A stretch of 64,000 bases of DNA. It comes from Eremophila alpestris peregrina. Its lineage: Eukaryota > Chordata > Aves > Passeriformes > Alaudidae. The notes under the pieces were generated by a model. That model did no database searches, was not told where the DNA came from, and saw nothing but the letters and a program-made list of their open reading frames with translations. Numbering within the stretch: position 1 is the stretch's first letter; every line of letters begins with the position of its first letter. The position numbers were made by a program, and so were the translations under genes. The stretch covers positions 12,141,447 through 12,205,446 of the forward strand of contig WMCF01000012.1 of NCBI GenBank assembly GCA_009792885.1. Reading direction: 5' to 3'. Below are positions 50,475 to 62,169 of the stretch, piece after piece.

Positions 50475-51312
50475 CATATCTTCAGAAAGGCCTTGCAGAC
50501 AGACCTAAACAAATAAGAGTGCTGGAAAATCACCAACTGTATGAAGTTTAACAAAAACAAGAGCCAGGTTCTGCACGGGGGATGGGGAAATACTGTATGT
50601 ATGGACAGCTGGGGAATGAGTGTTTGAAGAGCAGCCCTGCAAAATGGGACCTGGAGGTCCTGGTCAGTGGCAAGTTGAACAGGAGCCAGCAGTGCCCTGG
50701 CAGCCAGGAGGGCCAACCCTGTCCTGGGGACATCAGGCCCAGCATGAGCAGCTGGGCAAGGGAGGGGAATGTCCTGCTCTGCTCTGCTCTGGGGCAGCCT
50801 CACCTCGAGTGCTGGGGGCTGGTTTGGTCACCACAATAAAATAAAGATTTTAAAGCTATTTGAAAATGTCCAGAAAAGGGCTATGAAGTAGATGAAAGTC
50901 TGTAGGGGAAGCCATACAAGGAGCTGATATCACTTGAATTTTTCAGTCTAAAGAGGAGACTGAGGGCAATCCTCATCATGGTGTACAGTTTGCTCATGAA
51001 GGGGAGAGGTCTGTGCTGGTCTCTTCTCTTTGGTGATTTGTGACAGGACTGAAGGGAATGGCATGAGACAGTGTCAGTGGAATTTTAGGCTGGGTGTTAG
51101 GAAAATGTTCTACACACAGAGGGTGGTTAAGCACCGGAACAGGCTCACCAGGGAAGCGGTCACAGCTCCAACCTGAGACAGTTCAAGTGTTTGTGTAATG
51201 CTCTCAGAAACTATGTGTGTTTCTTGGGATAGTCATATGCTGAGCCAGGAGCTGGACTTCAGTCATCCTTGTAGGTCTTTTTCAGCTTAGAATATTCTAT
51301 GATTTTCTGATC
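50475..51312 (+). mobile_element. CR1 LINE 3' portion (~840 bp)
   Basis: This is a plus-strand CR1 covering the ORF2 C-terminal part and 3' UTR. From 50529 one frame reads ITNCMKFNKNKSQVLH, a good match to the conserved CR1 ORF2 tail (normally followed by a Leu-Gly block). After that the DNA shows the 'gacctggaggtcctggtcagtgg' and 'tgtcctgctctgctctgctctggggcagcctcac' blocks, 'gggtgttaggaaaatgttc', 'agggtggttaagcaccggaacaggctcaccagggaagcggtcacagc', and ends 'ggtctttttcagcttagaatattctatgatt'. Frameshifts break the protein. The GC-rich middle produces open frames of 65-133 codons on both strands; none is a gene. Confidence 0.95.
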
Positions 51313-51744
51313 TTAAGGGTTCTTTTCTACAGAAGCATAAAAAAATGCAAAGCAGAAACAAAAGAATTTACAGTACACATGAAAGTGAGAACTCATCTCT
51401 TAGAGAGAGTTAGATAATAGTTTGAAGGAATGAAACAATCTCTGCACAGATGATTTTAGATAGTGCTTCAAAATGTGATATCTGCCATTATCTTTATATG
51501 TCTGTATTGTTTTTTACTGACAAGAGATGAACAGTGATTCACAGCAAAATTTCACCAGTAAATAAAAAAATCTTAAAATATTACCACTTTTATTTAACAC
51601 ACCCATGTTTTCTTATTTCACAGCAGTTGTCTTTCAACTGAAATTGAACACCATACTATTTTTAAAACAAGATAAAATAATCCCAGGAAATACATAGATC
51701 AAATTTTTTCACTTGCGACAGTATGGTACACAGCCTTCAACATT
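51313..51744. other. Spacer between CR1 fragments
   Basis: AT-rich sequence, with no gene or recognised repeat. Confidence 0.5.
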
Positions 51745-51985
51745 CTCCTAAGGGGAAGTGGAGGGGCAAGCACCAATCTTTTCACTCTTGTAACTAGTGA
51801 CAGACTGGAGGGAACAGCACAAAGCTGAGTAGGGGGAGGTTTAGGTTGGATATTAGGGTTGGGCACTGACAATACACTCAGGCTGATGGTGTGACTCTTG
51901 GGGATGGTGCTGTGCTGGGACAGGTCTTGGATTCAATGATCCTTGTGGGTCCCTTCCAACCCAGCTTATTCTGCAACTCAATTAT
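51745..51985 (+). mobile_element. CR1 LINE 3' end with internal deletion
   Basis: Plus-strand blocks are 'aaggggaagtggaggggcaagcacc', 'gtgacagactggagggaacagc', 'ggaggtttaggttggatattagggttgggcac', then a jump to 'gatggtgtgactcttggggatggtgctgtgctggg' and 'caatgatccttgtgggtcccttccaacccagcttattctg'. About 100 bp expected between the 'gggcac' and 'ggtgtgactcttgggg' blocks is missing. The 3' UTR is of the same type as the 50475-51312 copy, so both probably come from related CR1 subfamilies. Confidence 0.92.
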
Positions 51986-54900
51986 TTGATGATATTTTTT
52001 CTGAATTTTAACAAATGCAGACAAAAGAAAAGAATTCAGCAGCACCAGGGACCCCCGATACTTTTTTATTTAAAATTGTTCAGTAATACTTTCTGGTTAG
52101 ATTTCTAGATTAGGTAAAACCTAGAGCAAGAATTTGCTCAGAAACTGCATCAGAATAGTGCTTTTCCCAGGAGACACAGTAAACAGGCACATCTTTTAGT
52201 CTACTTTTCTTCCTTTCCTCGTCATTCTCAGGAAGTAGAAATGGATTGCTCTATTACTATGGTACCTTCCACCAACAAATTGCTGTTCTTCAACTGATTA
52301 TTAACACAGGTGCTATAATGCAACTCAGAAGGATGACAGTGGTAATCAAGGTTTTGCCCCTCACCTACTCACTCCCCATACAGAGAAATGTATAGATAGG
52401 GAGTTGGTTCTGGATTCAGTCTCACTTTTAACAATTGCTCCCTGCACTCCATATCCTATACTAAAACAGGTATTTTTAAATTCTTTGACCATGTAATTTA
52501 CCTCATAAGAACAAAAATTATAAAGATAAATGCTGTGTATTTTCAATGATTTTTCAAGGTACAATGAAATTAGCAACAAAAATGGGAGGAGGGGATGTGT
52601 GTTTACATGTAAAAAGTACCTGTTTCCTGTGAGCTGTGGTTTTATGGGGAGAGGTATGAGTGAACAGGAGGTAGAAAAAATATTGTATCATTTCCATTAA
52701 ATTCAATTTAATTGAACAAGACCAGGTGCAGTATCAAAATGTAGCAGAGATGATTTAGCTTCTTTCAGTTAACGAGTTTGATTTTCTTGTAGATTTTGAG
52801 GTTATCAGACATGGTCATTTATCTGCTGAGAAGTACTTTAAATTATTTAAATTTCCCATGTGGAAATAACCAATACAAGAGTATACTGTGTATACAGTTT
52901 GCCAAAGAAAATATGCATGAAAACATTACTGACACGTTGAAAGGAATTGTTGGCAAATAAATTGTGGACATATCCTAAAAAAAGACAAAGATGGAATTTT
53001 TTTTTCATCCCTATAAGAAATGTGATGAGAGAAGGCATATGAGGTGTGTGAAAATATCCACTCTTACACATCATGTTGCAAGTCATCTGAGACCTAGGTG
53101 TTCCGGCACTTTTGAATTGGAAAAATATATGAGCTGCAAAATGCTGTTTCTATCACCAGCAAGCTTGAGAGAATAAGTCCCTCTGGGCTTCTATGTTGCA
53201 GATAAGAAGGTGTCATCTAATAGCAGACTTTTACCTTCAAATTGAAAATGAGAAGGAAAAAGACAGATGACATCAGTGAGAAAAACAAAGGTAAAGGATT
53301 TGGTGTGTACTTCATTGTTCTTCTTACACTACTTTAGGACCCTAAGGCATTAATAAGAAGAGGTTCCTGTTCTGCCTGCTCTGTGCAAACAATTTACGAA
53401 GCATCCACACAACTTATGGAAGTTTCCACAAAAGAAGCTTCTTTGGGCCTTTTTTTGTTCTTTGACTCTCATTGTTTCTCTTTGATTTTTTATTTTTAAA
53501 ACATATTTACTTTAAAAAACCTAATAAATTTTGGTTGGTGTTTTTTTTTTTTTTAATATATATATCTTGTAACTGAGAACAGATCTTAACAAGAAGAATA
53601 ATTACATAGCTGAAATTCTGCTAATCAGTCTTGAAGAATTCTTTGTTGCTTGAACTCCTATCTGCTAAGACAGCAATTAAGTAAAACAGGTCATTTCAGG
53701 CTTCAAAAAAGCCAAAGATGGAAATCCCAAAGAAGTTTCCATTTTGCACTGATTTGCATAACTGACTAGGTGTATTCCAGGAATTGCTCTTAGGATTTTT
53801 TCCCAAAGGACTTTTTAGTTCCAACCTATTGGAATGAATACTGACTGAGTTTCACTTAGTAATTCCTTGTTTTCAATAATTTAAATTTGAAATTACTGAA
53901 GAAAATAATCATTTTAAAAAGGCTCTTTTTAAAATCAATAGAGAGAAATAGGCTTTTCATGTGCTCTCTTCTAGTTAGTGGTCTAAAGACCATTTATTGG
54001 CAATAAAGAGAAACAGGCACTTCAGGACTGCAATTCATTTAATCCTGATGTAGATATCTGACAGAGATAAATTACTTCCTCAGACTGTGTTACTCCATAC
54101 TTAGAGTTGTATTACTTTATCCTGACCAAAAAAAGGTACTGTTTGCAGTTGTGGGTATCAAATTTGTAGATTTTGAACTTTAGGAGACATCAAGACCCTT
54201 TAGTTTCGTGAATCATAGTAAAATATTCTTTCACTACACATGTTCCCACAAAACATAATATTAGGGTTTTTCTTGTTTCACAGAAAGTATTTTCTTCTGT
54301 GATATTGCTCTTGGTAGAGAAAAGGATGAAGATTTCATGAATGCTTTGCAATTTTTAAAAGCATCAAATCCTAAATATATTTAATAAAATCTCACATGGC
54401 AAGGGGAGCTCACTATCTTTCCCTTAAGCATTATTTCACCATGTTTCTCTCTGTGGAAGTGTATTCAGATTCTGTGCTTAATTGATTTCTACTAAAGACA
54501 GAAGGAACACAGCAGAAACTTACGGATTTCATCAGGGTGCCTTCATTCTTTCGCAAATAAAATTCAAATGTAGAAATAAAACAGCAGCTTGTGACAATTT
54601 TCTTCAATGTTCATACTCTGATTTAACTAGCTCTTTTATTTCTGTTCTGGTATCAATTTACCTGTCCCAGCAAAAGTCTTCACAGTGCCAAGTCTTCGTA
54701 CTGCCAATAAAGTACAAAACATGAGCAGTATTTCATAGAGGTAGTGAAAAATATACTGAAGTTTTGGCCTAAAAGATGACAGCAACATTTTTGTGTAGTC
54801 ATTTCAAATTACTTTAAATGTTTCCCTGTGAAAATTTGCATTTCAGTAAAAATTTATTAGTAACTTGAAAGAAGTATTCTATGATGTGTGGATATTTCCA

Positions 54901-56085
54901 GTATTTTTACAGGAAAAAAAAATTATTGAGGCAGAAGGGTGACACAAAAGAAAATGAGACAAATTCATTTTATTACAACATAGATAATTTTAGAATTCAT
55001 CAACACATAAAATTTCTGAATATTCTTGAAATTCAGATTATCTTTTCAATGTATTTTATTACAATATTTAAGAATTCAGTGTTAGTTTTTATTATTTGCC
55101 TTCTGGTTTCTTTAAGAAAATAACGCTTCTCAAGTGGTTGGGGGTTTTCTGTCTCACAATACATTTGCTGTCTTTCCCTAAGTCATGGAAACTTTAATAT
55201 CACTATTTTATTTAAAGATATTCTTCTCTCAAGTATGCAAATGAATAATTTCTTGAGAAAGTTGTCCAGGAATAGCCTGCAAGCTATATAATCTGTGTCT
55301 AAGATTCTGTGCTTTGACTTTCAGCCTCTTATAACTAGTATTTTCTTGTATACTTAAAATCTGTTCTTTTACATTTCAGCATCCCATTCCTGTATCCTTG
55401 AGTAGTCACAACCCATCAGGAGTTTTTTGTGTTTTCAAGAGAGGATGATTACAGCACTATAAAACAATGATATTTATTGAATGTGATTCTTGAACATACC
55501 CACATAGTTTCCAGCTCATTATTTGTAGCATACAAATGTCTCTGTTCCCTCTCCTTGAGTATTCCTATTCATTTTCTGTACTTTCTTTCTCCACTGGATT
55601 TCTCTTTCAATTTGCATTGGCCACTGGGGTAAAATGCTAACTCTGTTAAAGAATTTAATTTCAGAGACAAAACAACAGACCCTCATAAGCCAGTTCAGCT
55701 GCTTGTGTGTTTGTTGTGTCATTTTCATCAAAATGGACTTAATTACAGAAGATCTACTATTTCAAATTTTTAGGCTAAGCCAGTTTGTTTTGACAGACAT
55801 GGGTTTGTAAGTGATAAATAAGCAACACAGATCATAGATTGGAAGACAGGGCAGATAAAAAGACAAATCAGTTCCTGAGGAAAAACTGGGGCATTAATTG
55901 TTTCAAATATGGATGTTCAGTTGTTATCTCATGTTAAAAACAGTATCAATCAATGTCAGAGAGAACAAAGAATTACAATTTACAATTACATTTGTCGGTA
56001 ACAGCTTCCATATCTTCGACATGGTTTCCCTATACCCATTTGAAATTTTTCTCCCTAAGCAGTATTTTTCTAAGTTTGTTTTTTT
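51986..56085. other. Unique AT-rich DNA, no gene seen
   Basis: About 4.1 kb with no recognised gene. A T run followed by TATATATA lies at about 53540-53566. Open frames are 60-80 codons and featureless. Confidence 0.55.
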
Positions 56086-56100
56086 TTTTTTTCTTTTCAG

Positions 56101-56458
56101 CCAGACTAAGGATTTTCAGCCCTAATTTCTTCTTTGAGCACTAAACTGGAAATTGGAGCACAGCCCTGACTCAACACAGAGGCTGCCCCACCACACAGCA
56201 AGTAGGGCCAGACCAGACTGCAGCCACCAGACAGGTCCCAGGTCTGACTGAGGGTGTCTGGTGCACAGCCAGACAGTGGCTGGCTGATGCATGGGGCACA
56301 GACACCAGGCAAGGCTCTGGGCCCCAGACCATCTCTAAAGTCCCAGGGAAGGCTTATCACACAGCTCTGTCTGGCAACCTGGCAACTCCACTGTTCTGAA
56401 AGAAGTCTCATCCAAAATGAGCAAGCTTCACTGCATCAGAGATGACCTTAAGTTTAGG
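56101..56458. other. GC-rich segment of unknown origin
   Basis: This block is clearly more GC-rich than its surroundings and has sharp edges. It is preceded by a T/C-rich tract ending in TTTTCAG (56077-56100), which looks like a 3' splice site. A 101-codon frame lies on the minus strand (56106-56411) and a 63-codon frame on the plus strand (56254-56445); neither shows a domain. In the frame set by the apparent splice site a stop follows within about 15 codons. It may be a piece of an LTR or other transposon, or an exon-like relic. I cannot assign a family. Confidence 0.45.
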
Positions 56459-56603
56459 TAGTCACTCCCTCGGTGTGTGGAGGACACTGTAGAAGTTATT
56501 TATGTAAATAAGGCTCTGAAAGAGATAAATTTTAAAGTAGTCCTGTACTCTTTAGGAGCTGCCTATTTTCTGGAGTCCTCTTCTTTGTCCTCTCTGAGGT
56601 ATC

Positions 56604-56648
<45 letters not shown>

Positions 56649-56671
56649 ATCTATCTATTTATCTATCTATC

Positions 56672-56707
<36 letters not shown>

Positions 56708-56736
56708 CTCTATCTATCTATCTATCTATCTCTCTA
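56604..56736. repeat. (CTAT)n tetranucleotide microsatellite
   Basis: CTAT units run for about 130 bp with a few variant units (CATCTAT, TTTATC, CTCTATC). The frame through it (Tyr-Leu-Ser-Ile repeats) is not a gene. A stretch this long is probably polymorphic. Confidence 0.98.
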
Positions 56737-59499
56737 TCAGAAAAAATATTACTTTGATTAGTGGAGATAGTAGATTACTAGAGAAAGCCATATCTGCAAG
56801 ACGTTTCCTGAAAAAAATATAATATTGATTAAAGTGTTTGTATATTTCCTGCTTATTTTCCTATAAGCTGCTCAATTTTTCCAGGAGATTGACTTTTCCT
56901 ACACAAAAGAAGTTGCAGCCATGACAACATTGACAGTCATGATAGCATTTCCTATGTCCAATACCAAAATATCTGGCATAGCAATGTTAAAAAATGTCAC
57001 TTTGGTCACTCAGGGTCACTTTGGTAAGAAACCTGAAGATGTGATTTGTGGACAAGTTAAAGTAAACACCTCAGTTTGATGTCCCTTTTCATAAAGTCTT
57101 CATTGCCATAACAGAGTATGTTAAGCCTAGACAAAGTTAACAAAATGAAGAATCTTAATTCAAGTAAAAGAAAAGTTTTTATGTAGACATTTTGAGAGAG
57201 TATCAGCTGAAAATATATTTCCACATGGGCGATTCAAATGAGAGAAGGCATATGTAGGACACACATGCTAAACTTCTCATTAGATGGCTTCCACTGTCAC
57301 AATAAAGTGGAACCAATGGATATGTCTTGTATTTTGCTGAAGACGTGAAATCTTCGAATAAAATAAAACTTCAACCAACAATGTGTCTTAATGAATGGCC
57401 TTTGATGTCATAAGATGGGGTATTTTAAATGTTTAATGCAAAATGTTATTGAGACAAGATTTTAGCACAAATTCCTAGCCATACCTGAGTGGCATTCACA
57501 GCATTTACTGGGATTCGACACCATTTTTTCAGTGCATTTTATGCATTGGCAAAAGTGTAGATATACTGTTTAGAGCTTTGGAGCTAAAGTACAGCAGATC
57601 TAAAAATTTCTACAGATACATAACTTCCAGGCTTTTACTCCACATCAGGAAACAAGAATGGGTCCATACCAGCCACAACCACTCTTAGCTGCAGAAGCAA
57701 CTCCTGGTTTTATATCCATGAGTGCATACGTGCATATATGAGTCTACATACAAACATTATAAAAACATTTCCTCAGAAAAGTGACAATAATAGTGGTTTC
57801 ACCTTGTCATTTGCACATTATGTTGAAGAAACTAGGGCATGATTGGACTGAAAGCACTGTTCATACAAGGAGCTAAAATGTCTGTGTGCAAAATGGATGC
57901 CTATGTTAAATGTTATTTTAAATCAGCATTTAACCATCATGGACTATCAGAGAACCAGCTGAAGATGTAATCATTTGTTGATTAATGCTCTTTTTATCAA
58001 ATCTCTTGTGTGATAAACATTTTATCTTCTACTTAAACAGACCAGGCACCACAAACTTATTCTAAATTATTGCAAATTGAAAACATGGAATAAAACTCCT
58101 GAAATAATATATTTTAGGTCTTGCACATTTGATGCCTAGCTGGGTCCAGATTGATAATTTACAAGTATTAATTTTAATCTTCATCTTTGCAAATCTTTTA
58201 TTCCTCATCAAAGCAGTTAGGAAGAAAAAGAATATATGTATTGCAATAAGTTCTTTACTGTGAACTATAGTTGCAACCCCAAAAGTTAACTGCTTTTCTG
58301 GAAACAAACTACCTTCCTCTGGATCTAGCATATATCAAAGCCAGGCAATGATCTGATCTATTAAGAAGTTAAGTCAGAAAGAGGATTTCTTTCTAACTAT
58401 TCATCTTATGTAGCTGTTAACTATCTCATAAGCACAATGCCCATTATCAGAATGTTTAAGTAGGTTATGTCAATTGCCCCTTAAATTCCAACAAGCATAA
58501 ATGATGCCAGAGTCCTGGCCCTTTTAGAGAAAACTCAAAGTATTGGTAGGGTTTGATTCTGTTTTCCTCAATCACAGAAACACACCAATAAACATGAGGT
58601 TAAAGCAGGTTTCTCAAAATCAGATTTTTGATGTTTCACTAAATCCTCCACAGCACTGTCAGCTTGTTTCTTCAATAAGTGTTGGAGGAAAGTGAGAAGA
58701 CTGTGGGGAATGTGCATGTGCAAATGTGTGTTGGGGGGAAGGAGAGAAACCATAACCTGTGCATTAGCATAAATAAGCTTGGAAAAAATATGCAACACTC
58801 TTCTCGAAACATGCAACACTCTTCTCTCACTCCTGCCAGCATGGGGCTAGGAGCTGCCACTCAGGAGAGTCAGGAAGAAGCTCAAGCTGCTGACAGGATA
58901 GAACAACTCACAGCAACTGATGAGCTCCTGGTGTCTTCAAGGAACTAATGTGGGCTTCTAACTTTTGCAAAGGAGTCAATAAATTGCAGCCACCCACCAA
59001 GGAATATTTGAAGTAAAGAGTATTTGAATTAAGTAAATTTAATTTTATTTTAATTTGTTAGGGTTGAAGAAGAATAGTGTGGTAACAGCGAAGCTTTAAA
59101 GCTGCAGAAATGCAATAGAACTGTGGTGATTAATCTTAGAGGTCTTTTTGCATATGGAGTCTCATTTACTTCAAACCACAACCTGGTTTTCAGTATTATT
59201 TGGACATATTCTAATTGCAGTAGATTTTTTAAAGATTAAAAAATTCAGAAGCCAGACCATTACATTCCTAGACAGTCAAAGCTAGACTTAATTTTGGTGC
59301 AGCATATGAATTCATGATTCTAAAATATCTTTACAATGTAGATGACACACTCTGTTATTCCAAGTGAAGCCATACACAATATAGACATATTGTAAAACTC
59401 ACAATATTCTATCTTCAAATACCATTTTGATGTTTGAACTACAAAGCACTTTGCATTTAAATTAAATGTTACTGCACAGGGACACAAAATGATCCTTCT
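56737..59499. other. Unique AT-rich DNA, no gene seen
   Basis: About 2.8 kb without recognised genes. A 21-bp-period duplication at 58790-58826 is listed separately. Frames of 83-89 codons at 58568-58948 lie in slightly GC-richer sequence but show no domain. Confidence 0.55.
58790..58826. repeat. Tandem duplication, period 21 bp
   Basis: ATGCAACACTCTTCTC occurs at 58790-58805 and again at 58811-58826, separated by GAAAC. A short slippage duplication. Confidence 0.9.
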
Positions 59500-60640
59500 G
59501 GGTCCCTCCCCACTCAGGCTAATCTGAGATACTGTGGAAATTTCTGGTTTATCCTGGTAGAACTATTAAGGTTATGTGATAAAACACCATATATCCATGA
59601 GAAAAGAAGAGCATGAAGGAAAAAGAAAACAATTAGGAAACCCATGTAATACCACCTCCACCTGTAGAAAGGACCCCAGGGATACTGTGGGTTGGGGGTA
59701 GGGTGTGTTGGTACCCAGGATAGCATCTCCAGCACCCACCAGGCAATTCCCCAGGAAGTCTCAGGGAGTGTCAGTTCCTGGACTAGATTATATCCAACAC
59801 TGAGGCTGGGGGGCTCTCCAGACTTCCCCACAAACTGAGACATCACTACCCATATGTGGAGGTAGTTCATGTGCTGCAGGAGCACAAGGCTCATGGGGAT
59901 GTGCAGTGGAAGAACCAGAGGAAGGAGACTTGAGGGGATCAGTGTGATCTAAGGCAGAGAAAGCATGGGAAAACAGGTCTAAAAGGTGGTAAAAAGGGCC
60001 AGAAAGTGTGAGTAGAAGATAGCCAGTGTGTTCATGGGGTCATACCCAGCATCTGTCCTGTGTGATCCATGTGATTCTCTCTGATCTCCACTTCTGTTAC
60101 CTGGGCAAGGAGCTCTGTCTCATGTGGCTGTGGGAGAGCACTGTGGGTCAGTGTCCGTGAGTCCATGATGGCAGCCCTGGAGCCATCACAGCTTCATGTG
60201 CCAGTCTGTGATTACCAGAAAATGTGTAGCCTGACCTGACAGGAAGGGAGCAAGTGCTGCAGGACAGGTTTGTGGATATCTCCAAGCAGGAGGTACCTGG
60301 AGGGCTTGGGTCCTGAAGGAGTAGGACCCATCCCTGGCACCTGTGGAGGTGCAGGTCAGGTGAGAGACTTGCTAGTGAGTGTGTGGGCATGCATGTGTGT
60401 GTGCATGCAAGGGTGTGAGAGAGACACAGGAGGATCGAGGGGAAGTCCCCTGTCAGACCTCATGCCTAAGCACAGATGCCAGAAGGTTCACACTTGTGCG
60501 TGAGTCTGTTCAAGGAGCTCTGTACCATCGGCAAGGGTGCGTCTGCATCCTTGGTGTTTGCATGTCTAGGAAGAAGCCACTGGGGGAACTGAAACCCAGA
60601 GGAGGCAACAGGTCAGAGGGTGTCTGACCCCCGCTGACAG
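59500..60640. other. Unidentified GC-rich segment (~1.1 kb), possibly an unclassified transposon
   Basis: The composition changes abruptly from AT-rich to GC-rich and back. The minus strand holds an open frame of 126 codons (59514-59894). Its product has a Trp/Tyr/Pro-rich middle, one strongly hydrophobic stretch of about 22 residues (beginning YMGFLIVFFFLHALLF) and no second hydrophobic stretch. The rest has GT/GTGCATG-rich sequence (60375-60420) and GAGAGACACAGG words. I could not match it to CR1 or to the three LTR insertions in this window. It may be the 5' or internal part of a retroelement, or an old duplicated gene piece. No splice or promoter signal supports a host gene. Confidence 0.4.
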
Positions 60641-61186
60641 GATCACCTTGCGTTTTTATGTACATATATGTATTTTATGTACATTTATGTACATAAGCAC
60701 CCCTCATCTTGACCAGCTAGAGAGGGAAATGGTACAAGGCCATAAGTACTACTCTTTGTGTGTCTGCAAGAGTGCTGTGACTTCTGTCTGTACGTATATA
60801 TGTATTGTATATGTGTGGGTTTTTATCTGTTTGCTGGGAGTAGGTGCTTGGACTCACCAGCAACCATCTGCCAGACTTGGCAGGTCCTCACAAAAACCGC
60901 AGGCACGTAGGCACTATTGGTAGACTGTTACATCTGGATTCTACATAAAAGTGATATGACTGATCAACGGTTTGAATTTTCATTTGTTTAAAGCAGATAA
61001 ATAATTTTATGATAGATTCATTTTCAACAAGGGCTACATCAGATTTTAGGTGGCCAAACTCCTTGACTACCACAAGCCTCACAGTATGTCCAGTTCCACA
61101 AGTGCCATTGTGGCTGAACATAAACAGAAAATGCATTTGCACTTAGGAACTTCATATGCAAATGAGATTGTAATATCCTAATGTCA
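60641..61186. other. Spacer with a short TGTACATA-rich patch
   Basis: Near 60655-60695 several copies of TTTATGTACAT occur close together. The rest is mixed sequence without a recognised gene. The 91-codon frame at 60648-60923 has no domain. An octamer ATGCAAAT lies at 61156-61163, just outside the LTR that follows. Confidence 0.5.
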
Positions 61187-61441
61187 TGTTGGGACAAAGT
61201 AAGGCTATGCCAATGATGCCTTTAGTTTTAGCTTTTATGTTTTCCAGATTCCATGCTGTTTGGGTGTAGTATTAAGCTTCATATTAATTGCTAGTAGGTA
61301 GTAGGTAGACAAAACAAATCCTTTCCTACCGAAAACCAAGGATAACTTTCTGGCCCAAAAGCATCAACAACGATGGACTGAAGAGAAAAACAAGGATGAG
61401 ACTTCACAGCCTGGAGTTGTAATCAGACAATTAAACCAAAT

Positions 61442-61449
61442 ATGCAAAT
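61442..61449 (+). promoter_or_regulatory. Octamer motif in LTR U3
   Basis: ATGCAAAT, the consensus site of POU/Oct factors, lies in the probable U3 part of the LTR, 16 bp left of the G-rich tract. A second copy sits at 61156-61163, outside the LTR. An 8-bp match can occur by chance. Confidence 0.4.
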
Positions 61450-61457
61450 AGACCCAA

Positions 61458-61492
61458 GGGGACAGGGGGTGGAGCTGGGGTTTTCGGGGGGG
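61458..61492 (+). promoter_or_regulatory. G-quadruplex-type motif in LTR
   Basis: Four runs of at least four G (61458-61461, 61465-61469, 61477-61480, 61486-61492) are separated by loops of 3, 7 and 5 bases. This meets the usual G3+N1-7 pattern. It sits upstream of the poly-A signal, where an LTR promoter would lie. Function is inferred only from the pattern. Confidence 0.7.
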
Positions 61493-61560
61493 AGCGTGGG
61501 TTTCTTCGGGGGAACCATCGGGGCTGGTTGGGAGGTCCCGGGGTATCCTGGGGGCCTTTT

Positions 61561-61566
61561 AATAAA
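61561..61566 (+). terminator. Poly-A signal of the 61 kb LTR (AATAAA)
   Basis: AATAAA followed by a T-rich TTTTGTTCTC region, about 60 bp before the LTR 3' end. The position is right for the R-region signal. Confidence 0.7.
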
Positions 61567-61628
61567 TATTTGTTTTGTTCTCTAGTTCTGTCCAGTCTCT
61601 GTTTCGGGTCAGCCATTCCAAGGCAACA

Positions 61629-62169
61629 CCCTGAACTCTTTCAAAGGCTATGAAATTCATAAAAATGGGATTTGACTGTATATTGTAGATGGAAAGAGTC
61701 ACACACTCCCAACACTCAGAGAATAAGGATGCACATAACACTCTGACACATACATAAAACAGTGCTACCTTCACCTTACAGCAGAATCTTTCTTTCAAGG
61801 GTGTCACAGGTTAATTGATTTTATAATACAGTAGGGGGAAGAAAAATCACTAAAAAGAGCCCTAAGAGACCCCAAATCTTCATTTTTAAAAATGCTGATT
61901 CTTTTTTTTAAATAACCTTTTTGGTGAAGAAAGGATAAGATTATAGAAATAAAGGAAATGGCATACTCTATAATACATTTCTTGTGTGAAAACATTCAAT
62001 AGAACAACAGCAGCGTCTCTGTTTTCTCACTTCAACTGTTGTAGTAGAAAGTGGAGGAATAAAAAATGGTATCATAGACATTCAAACAGGCTGGTGGGAG
62101 CAGTGAATGTGGTAACACTAGATATCAAGTTATTGCATCACTTAAAATATCCTTTAGATGTAAAACTTA
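61629..62169. other. Spacer between LTR and CR1
   Basis: Mixed AT-rich sequence, with no recognised gene. Part of 62060-62169 may belong to the 5' end of the following CR1, but I could not match it securely. Confidence 0.5.

Larger units (their letters stand above)
61187..61628 (+). mobile_element. Endogenous retrovirus LTR, ~440 bp, plus strand
   Basis: The element begins TGTTGGGACAAAG and ends AAGGCAACA, so the ends form an inverted TGTTG/CAACA pair as in LTRs. The order of internal words ('gatgcctttagttttagcttttatgttttccagattc', 'attaattgctagtaggtag', 'cagcgatggactgaagag'-like) resembles a songbird ERV LTR family I recall. An octamer ATGCAAAT lies at 61442-61449, a G-rich tract at 61458-61492 and AATAAA at 61561-61566, followed by a GTTCTGTCC/GTCTCTGTTTCGGGTC region typical of R/U5. 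The flanks show no matching 4-6 bp, no primer-binding site to the right and no purine tract to the left, so it is a solitary LTR whose duplication has decayed, or my ends are slightly off. The 61-codon minus frame is not a gene. Confidence 0.78.

Noticed and set aside
50402..50844. Frames of 65-133 codons around a GC-rich stretch.
   Set aside because: They are shadows of the CR1 copy at 50475-51312.
56477..56761. 94-codon frame with Tyr-Leu-Ser-Ile repeats.
   Set aside because: It translates the CTAT microsatellite.
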